This document shows positions 58,054-64,000 of a DNA stretch of 64,000 nucleotides, piece after piece. This DNA is from Candidatus Zhuqueibacterota bacterium (GTDB taxonomy: Bacteria > Zhuqueibacterota > Zhuqueibacteria > Residuimicrobiales > Residuimicrobiaceae): positions 25,463 to 89,462 of the forward strand of contig CAUJEL010000046.1 in the NCBI GenBank assembly GCA_963169875.1. The letters are read 5' to 3'. The stretch's first letter is position 1. Each line of letters starts with the position of its first letter. The notes under the pieces are model-generated. The model was not told the origin of the DNA. It ran no database searches and worked only from the letters and a program-made list of their open reading frames with translations. A program made the position numbers and the translations under genes.

Positions 58054-59307
58054 TTATAAGATGATTTTTACCGGATCATTCAACCGCTGCACACTCTCGT
58101 GCAAATAGGTCACAAAACCCTGCTTGTTGGCGATGCCGCCGGGCTCCTTTTCCCAGGCCGCGAGAAAATAATAGTCGAGGCCGCGATTTTCCGGCTGCAG
58201 CACCACCACATGGCTATTGGCGTCTTCCGTCAACTGCATCTCGTCCGCGCGGCGGTACAAGATGGCGATGCCAAGGCTGTCGTTATTCAAGCTCTGCAAT
58301 CCCCAGGTGGCCAGCCAGGTCCATTCACCCTCCATGGGGCCCGGGATCATTTCCGTGCCCGGCATTTTAACCAGGCCGGTGCACAGATTCGGCAGGTCCG
58401 CATCCATGGCCAGCCGCTGGCGGGTCATGCGGCTTCCCGCTGTGATGGAGAGTTGACTGGTCAGCCGTGTCGACATAGCGCCCAAATTCCAGCCATAATA
58501 GGTGGTCGTGATGCCCGAGTAGATCGGTCCCGATACGGTGACCGCGCTGAAAATACTGTCGGTTACCGCCACCCGCTCCGCCTTCTGGCCGTCCCAGAAC
58601 GCAATCGAGCCAATGCCCAGCGACTCACCCACTTTGAGGATATCCATGCCCCAGGGGCCGGGATTGTGGTAGGAATCGAAGCCATCCTGTCCGACATTTT
58701 GCAGCACCATCTCCGGCGTCAATTTGCCAAAGATGTCCGTGGCGTTGCGCCAGTCGAGATAGAAGCGGTAACCCACCTTATCCGATTCCCAGCCCGGTCC
58801 TTCATAGCGAATATACCATGAGTGATCCGTGTGTTCGGGAGGCACGCGCAGGGAGGTGACATTGGTGAACGTCCCGCCTTCATATTTCCGGCCCTGCCAT
58901 TTTCCACCCGTGCGGATGGAAAGTTCCGCCTGGGTGCGGCGTTTGTATTCGCGCACATTGTAGCCCGTTTGGGCGTAGCGAAGTTTCAGACTGACCGTCT
59001 CCTGTGGTTTAAAATTCAAACAGGCGAGGATAACATCCGCCTGGCCATCCCCGTCTTCGTCCAGCAACTGCACCGGGACTTCCTGGTCGCCCTGCAGTAG
59101 AACCATCGCCAGGGGATTGAAAGCGGGGGCCTTGGCTTTCACTTCCGTCAACGATAATGCCACCATCGCATCAGGCCGCGCGGCAGCGGTTGGATTCTGC
59201 AGTTGCAGAGCCAGAAAAGCAGGGTACTCTTTTTCCATTTTCTGCTGAAACGCTGAAGTGCAGCTTAAGACGGCCACAGCGGCAGCCAATAAAAAGCTCA
59301 TTCGCAT
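58054..59307 (-). CDS. DUF4861-like secreted protein
   Basis: Lipobox-type VAVLSCTSAF; DGQADVILACLNFKPQETVSLKLRY; PPEHTDHSWYIRYEGPGWESDKVGYRFYLDWRNATDIFGK. ATG 59307 has AAGGAGATATCGT RBS. Confidence 0.8.
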   Translation of the reverse strand: MRMSFLLAAAVAVLSCTSAFQQKMEKEYPAFLALQLQNPTAAARPDAMVALSLTEVKAKAPAFNPLAMVLLQGDQEVPVQLLDEDGDGQADVILACLNFKPQETVSLKLRYAQTGYNVREYKRRTQAELSIRTGGKWQGRKYEGGTFTNVTSLRVPPEHTDHSWYIRYEGPGWESDKVGYRFYLDWRNATDIFGKLTPEMVLQNVGQDGFDSYHNPGPWGMDILKVGESLGIGSIAFWDGQKAERVAVTDSIFSAVTVSGPIYSGITTTYYGWNLGAMSTRLTSQLSITAGSRMTRQRLAMDADLPNLCTGLVKMPGTEMIPGPMEGEWTWLATWGLQSLNNDSLGIAILYRRADEMQLTEDANSHVVVLQPENRGLDYYFLAAWEKEPGGIANKQGFVTYLHESVQRLNDPVKIIL

Positions 59308-59324
59308 ACGATATCTCCTTGTTT

Positions 59325-61808
59325 TCAACGGCGTAATTCCAGTTCCACACTGGCGAGGATGAACGGGCCGAGGCCTTTGCCATCATCATCGCGAATTTCG
59401 GTCTGATGCACATAATAATCATACGAGCCATCGCGGCCGTAACCGAGACCGGCGGTGGTGCAGGTTTTGGTCAACGAGATAGTGCCATCAGTATGATACT
59501 TGATAAATTCTCTGGTCATCCCGGCGAAACCTTTCTCGGCCACCGCCAGGTATTTTCCATCCAGATAACCCAGGCGCACGCCCTTGGCCAATGCATAAAC
59601 AAACATGGCAGAGGCCGAGGATTCGAGATAATTGCCTTCCCGGCCGCCTTGATCCAGCACCTGCCACCATAGTCCGCTCTTTTCGTCCTGCACCCGGGTG
59701 ATGGCCGGGGCGAGCCGCTGCAGAATCTGAACAAGAGAATCGCGGCCGGCATGATGCGGGGGCAGATAATCGAGCACATCCACCAGGGCCATGGCGTACC
59801 AGCCCAGGCCGCGGCCCCAGAAATTGGCGCTGCAGCCGGTCTGCGGATCCGCCCAGCTCTGCTGCCGGCTTTCATCCCAGCCATGGTAGAGAAGTCCGGT
59901 TTTCGCATCGCGGGTTTGCCGCTCACACAAAGTGAATTGGTGCACGATGTCATCAAAGGCCGCCGGGTCATCATACTGGGCGGCGTATTCGGCATAGAAC
60001 GGCGCGCCCATGTAAAGGCCGTCCAGCCACATCTGCCAGGGATAGCGCTGCTTGTGCCAGAATCCGCCTGACTGGGTGCGGGGGTGGTCGCGCAGCTGCT
60101 GACGCAGTTGATCGGCGGCTGTTTTGTAATGCGCCGCGCCGGTCTGCTTGTGGAGAAAGATCACATTGCAACCTTGGCGTATCTCATCGATGTTGAATTC
60201 ACCTGGCGTGTAGTTGGCGATCTGACCTTCGCCGTTCACCACCGAATCGACTGTGGATTGAATGTAAGCGAGATAGCGCGCATCGCTGGTCTCGCGCCAC
60301 AACTCTTCAAACGCACTCAACACGGTGCCGGTGACGTAATCCCATTCATCATACGCCTTGGGATTGCGTCTCATGATCGATTCGGCCATGCGCACCGCCC
60401 AGGTATCGAGCCCCCTGGCCAGTACGCCATTGATGGACACGTCGGCCAGGTGCAATCCCGCGACGTGCTGAATCACGCTGCCCTCGGCAACACCGGCAAA
60501 TTGACAATCGCTGAGAGAGATATTCTCGATGGGTGAACGTTCATATCCGATCAGATGCAGCGCATATTGACTCTTTTTGCTGCTCACATCAGCCACGTGA
60601 ATATTTCGCACCACGGGCGTGTGCTGGCCGACATCGCCCTCCATGTAATTGAAATCGACCAGTACCACGGCTTCCTTGACTTCACCGACCTGAACATTGC
60701 GCATGAAGATATTTTCAACCACCCCGCCGCGCAGGGAATTGGTTTTAATACGCAAGGCGCGGTCGAGATTGGGACTGTCCATGACGCAGGTTTCGGCGAA
60801 GACGTTGCGGCATCCTCCGGCTATCTCGCTGCCGATGACCACGCCACCATGACCGTCTTTCATGGTGCAGCCGCGGATGACAATATTTTCACTGGGCACG
60901 TTGATGCGGCGGCCGTCTTCATTGCGACCCGATTTGATGGCGATGCAATCATCGCCGGTATCAAAATAGCAGTTTTCGATGAGAACGTTTTTGCAGCTCT
61001 CCGGATTGCAACCGTCATTGTTGGGCCCATGGCTCTCGATGTGGACATTGCGCACCGTCACATTGGTGCACAGAACAGGATGGATCTCCCACATGGGCGA
61101 GTTTTTAATCGTGACACCTTCGATGAGGACATTCTGGCATTTATAGGGTTGGATGAAATTGGGGCGGATGACGTACCCCGGGCCGAAAATTCGCTGCTCC
61201 GCGGGCACGCCGTCGGCCATCATGTTCAGGAGCCTGTCTCGATCCGGTGGTCTGGTCTGGTCCCCTTCCGGCCGCGGTTGCACTTCCAATTTTTTCCACG
61301 TCCACCAGTCACCGCGGTCCGCCCGGCCATCGAGCGTGCCGCTGCCGGTGATGGCAATATTCTTTTGACCATAGGCATAAATGAAGGGAGAGTAATTTTT
61401 CAGCTCCATGCCTTCATAGCGCGTGAAGACCAGCGGCAGAAAGTGCTCCGGATTGGTGCTGAATAACAGGGTGGCGCCTTCTGCCAGATGCAGATTGATG
61501 TTGCTTTTGAGATGGATGGCGCCGGTCAGAAAGATGCCTTTTGGCACCACCACCCGGCCGCCGCCGCCATCGGCGCACGCCGAAATCGCCTTGCGAATGG
61601 CCTCTGTGCAATCGTCAAGACCGTCTCCGCGGGCGCCAAATTGCGTGATCTCAAAATCCCTGTCCGGGAATGTGGGCGGCACAATCTGCTTCAGGATAGC
61701 CGGGACTTGATCCCACGCCATGCTTTGCTCACAACCGAGAAAATTCACGGAGAGCAGCGCGCCAAGGATCACAAAAAAATGCAGGGTATTTTTGCTGGTT
61801 CGCGTCAT
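59325..61808 (-). CDS. GH28 - GH105 (unsaturated rhamnogalacturonyl hydrolase) fusion protein
   Basis: N-terminal FEITQFGARGDGLDDCTEAIRKAISACADGGGGRVVVPKGIFLTGAI..CYFDTGDDCIAIKSGRNEDGRR (GH28); C-terminal WLDGLYMGAPFYAEYAAQYDD..GLLYHGWDESRQQSWADPQTGCSANFWGRGLGWYAMALVDVLDYLP (GH105). Confidence 0.94.
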   Translation of the reverse strand: MTRTSKNTLHFFVILGALLSVNFLGCEQSMAWDQVPAILKQIVPPTFPDRDFEITQFGARGDGLDDCTEAIRKAISACADGGGGRVVVPKGIFLTGAIHLKSNINLHLAEGATLLFSTNPEHFLPLVFTRYEGMELKNYSPFIYAYGQKNIAITGSGTLDGRADRGDWWTWKKLEVQPRPEGDQTRPPDRDRLLNMMADGVPAEQRIFGPGYVIRPNFIQPYKCQNVLIEGVTIKNSPMWEIHPVLCTNVTVRNVHIESHGPNNDGCNPESCKNVLIENCYFDTGDDCIAIKSGRNEDGRRINVPSENIVIRGCTMKDGHGGVVIGSEIAGGCRNVFAETCVMDSPNLDRALRIKTNSLRGGVVENIFMRNVQVGEVKEAVVLVDFNYMEGDVGQHTPVVRNIHVADVSSKKSQYALHLIGYERSPIENISLSDCQFAGVAEGSVIQHVAGLHLADVSINGVLARGLDTWAVRMAESIMRRNPKAYDEWDYVTGTVLSAFEELWRETSDARYLAYIQSTVDSVVNGEGQIANYTPGEFNIDEIRQGCNVIFLHKQTGAAHYKTAADQLRQQLRDHPRTQSGGFWHKQRYPWQMWLDGLYMGAPFYAEYAAQYDDPAAFDDIVHQFTLCERQTRDAKTGLLYHGWDESRQQSWADPQTGCSANFWGRGLGWYAMALVDVLDYLPPHHAGRDSLVQILQRLAPAITRVQDEKSGLWWQVLDQGGREGNYLESSASAMFVYALAKGVRLGYLDGKYLAVAEKGFAGMTREFIKYHTDGTISLTKTCTTAGLGYGRDGSYDYYVHQTEIRDDDGKGLGPFILASVELELRR

Positions 61809-61961
61809 GATTTTGGTCCAACCTCTGTCAATCTTTAAGTGGCGAAACAGGACTATGCTATGATTCGAGAAGACAAGTCGAGGGCGCCCACTCGACGCGC
61901 GGGCACCCTCGACAGGTTTACGTTGCCATAGAGAAAAGAATTATTTCCCCATGCTGACTAA

Positions 61962-64000
61962 TTACTTAAGCAGGGTCATCTTTTTCACGTCGACAAAATG
62001 TTTGCTTTCGACGCGATAAAAATAGACGCCGCTCGGCAGATTGAGGCCGTTGAACTGGAATTTGTGATAGCCGGCCGTCAGTTTGCCCTCATACAGGGTG
62101 GCCATCTCTTTGCCAAGTATATCAAACACCTTGATTTTGACCTCGCCCGCCTCCGGCGCTGCAAATTCGATGGTGGTCACCGGATTGAACGGATTGGGAT
62201 GATTCTGCAGCAGCGCATAATCCGTGGGCAGGTTATTATCCTTGCCATCGACATTGGTTATGATCACAAAGTCAGTGGCGCTGCGCGGCCGGATTTCGTA
62301 AACGCTGTCCGCCGGCGTACTGCGGTCGTATTGATCAACGACTCCGATGATATCAACCCAGCCGGTGGGTGCCGGCGTGCCATCGATGTCGGTCTCTTTG
62401 TCGATGAAGACTTCGACGATATCGGTGCCGTTGGTGAAATAGAGCCCGAGCGAGTTTTTGGTGGCCGCGGGCCATTTGGACGGATCCATGATTTTATAGC
62501 GGAACAGTTTGACCAGAGAGGCTTCGGTGGCCTCGCCCATATCACTGGCCAGAATGGGCGTGGGATCGGGAACTCGGCGCGAACCGCCAACCACAATGTC
62601 CTCCGCCACGGTGGGCTCGATCTCGGTCAATCCGTTAAAGTGTTTGATGACGCCGGTGACCGTGACATAATCGCCCATGTTCAGGTTGGTGGTCAGGGCG
62701 CCGCTGTAGAGGTTGATGCCCGCGGTCTCATCCTGCATATAGTACTGAGTCCGGTTCGAATAATTGGGCGTGGTGATGATGCCGCAGATGGTCACAGTCT
62801 GGTTGAGCAGATCAGGGACGAAATCGCCATTGGCATCCACCTTGACATCGGCGATGGGCGTGCAGCTGAGCTGATTTTCCCAGGCTGATTTTTTATCCGG
62901 GAACCAGTTGAGATCGCCGGCCGGGAAACCACCTTCAGCGCCCATATAGGCCAGAGAAGTAGCAGGATAGGAGACATCCAGCGTATCGCGGAAGTATTCG
63001 ACAAAACGGCGGTCAAAATCGTCGCGCGCGCGGACGAAATTGGCCTTGTCTTTGGTCTTGTTGCCGCCGGAGGGACTCTCATACCAGCGCATCAGGGTGG
63101 TCATCATACGCGGAATGTTGACCGGGGTGAGTTCTTCCAGATACGTGAACGCATCCGCGCCAACACCTGGCCGGCTCATGATGTGATCTGAGAGGGGAGC
63201 GGCTGGCCCGAATCCGAAATCATTCAGGAACGCCCAGCCGGAATCACTGATGGCAAAAAAGTTATTGCTGATCTTCCATTGTGTGGTATCGTTGGGCGAA
63301 GTAAAGATCCACTGGATCTTGTTGTTGCCGTTGGCGTAGAATTCACCAGTGTTGGCCCATTCGGCAATGCGGGTGACATCGGTGGAATCTTCACCCAGTC
63401 CAAACGCATCGATGAAGAGATTGTTGGTGATCGTCATCTCGCGGCCGACACCACCGAGAGACAGCAGTCCGTGAAAGCCCATGCCGTTGACAAAGGTATT
63501 GTGATCGATCAGACCCTGGATGATGGGCTGCGTCGAAGTGGCATTCCAGTGGCGGATGGGGCGATCCTGGTAATTGACAAAGGTATTGTTGACGAGCACG
63601 AGATTACCGCAGGTCACGTCGCGCAAATCAAATGCTTTTCCGGCGCCAAAGTTGGAGGTCACCAGATTGCCCATGTTGACGAACTGGCAGTTGGTGGCGA
63701 CGACTTCCAGGGTGCTGGTATTGGTGCGGACATGATTGCCATTGGTATTGGACATGATGACGCCATCGAGGTTGATGCTGCCGCCGGCGGAGCTGGCCGT
63801 CTGAATCAGACCGCCCTGCATATTGTCCGCGGCAGTGGGCTCGTATTCATAGATGCCCACCATGCAGATATCCTTAACTTCCGCATGACCGCCATTCAGG
63901 GTGATGCTCCAGCCCGGCGGTCTCTGGGGATTGGATCCCGAACCAGTCGGCCACAGATAGATGACCGGCAGCGGACCATCGCCCTCACTGGCGCGGAAAC
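61962..64000 (-). CDS. Beta-helix protein (DUF5123-like) with OB-fold-like region and T9SS-type C-terminal domain; truncated by window edge
   Basis: NNTFVNYQDRP, GGFPAGDLNWFPDK; QTVTICGIITTPNYSNRTQYYMQDETAGINLYSG; YALLQNHPNPFNPVTTIEFAAP..GVYFYRVESKHFVDVKKMTLLK. Frame stays open upstream of 63863 to the edge (..GPLPVIYLWPTGSGSNPQRPPGWSITLNGGHAEVKDICMVGIYEY). Confidence 0.82.
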   Translation of the reverse strand, partial: FRASEGDGPLPVIYLWPTGSGSNPQRPPGWSITLNGGHAEVKDICMVGIYEYEPTAADNMQGGLIQTASSAGGSINLDGVIMSNTNGNHVRTNTSTLEVVATNCQFVNMGNLVTSNFGAGKAFDLRDVTCGNLVLVNNTFVNYQDRPIRHWNATSTQPIIQGLIDHNTFVNGMGFHGLLSLGGVGREMTITNNLFIDAFGLGEDSTDVTRIAEWANTGEFYANGNNKIQWIFTSPNDTTQWKISNNFFAISDSGWAFLNDFGFGPAAPLSDHIMSRPGVGADAFTYLEELTPVNIPRMMTTLMRWYESPSGGNKTKDKANFVRARDDFDRRFVEYFRDTLDVSYPATSLAYMGAEGGFPAGDLNWFPDKKSAWENQLSCTPIADVKVDANGDFVPDLLNQTVTICGIITTPNYSNRTQYYMQDETAGINLYSGALTTNLNMGDYVTVTGVIKHFNGLTEIEPTVAEDIVVGGSRRVPDPTPILASDMGEATEASLVKLFRYKIMDPSKWPAATKNSLGLYFTNGTDIVEVFIDKETDIDGTPAPTGWVDIIGVVDQYDRSTPADSVYEIRPRSATDFVIITNVDGKDNNLPTDYALLQNHPNPFNPVTTIEFAAPEAGEVKIKVFDILGKEMATLYEGKLTAGYHKFQFNGLNLPSGVYFYRVESKHFVDVKKMTLLK

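Overview
64 kb of a bacterial chromosome. The gene content (FlgD-like/T9SS-type C-terminal motifs 'NYPNPFNP..T', a PorV-like protein, SusC-like receptors, FecR/ECF sigma) suggests the Bacteroidota/Calditrichota/KSB1 part of the FCB superphylum; this is inference, because no marker gene is present. The first ~34 kb is mixed housekeeping and accessory content: a JAB(RadC-like)-DinG helicase, a YpfJ-type metallopeptidase, a FecR/TonB-receptor/DUF4249-like/ECF-sigma cluster, an MBL-fold nuclease, an aldo-keto reductase, an esterase, an S9 peptidase, OsmC, a metallophosphoesterase, a pterin methyltransferase/corrinoid protein pair, a KamA radical SAM protein, a DUF5674 pair, a truncated TonB receptor, YceH, and a two-component sensor with a stand-alone receiver. 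From ~35.9 kb to the right edge lies a co-directional (minus strand) pectin/rhamnogalacturonan utilisation locus: PL10-GH28, GH28, esterase, CE8, CE12, GH43, PorV-like, a large secreted protein, a SusC-like receptor, PL1, beta-helix proteins, a DUF4861-like protein and GH28-GH105. No SusD-like gene is recognisable. A GH27 gene lies on the plus strand beside it. Points most worth a second look: a possible Cys-rich microprotein or twin-hairpin tandem repeat just upstream of the sensor system; SusC without SusD but next to PorV and several T9SS-type cargo proteins; unusual multi-enzyme fusions; and at least three families of dispersed palindromic or MITE-like intergenic repeats. No tRNA, rRNA or CRISPR array was recognised. 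All family assignments come from reading motifs; no database search was run.
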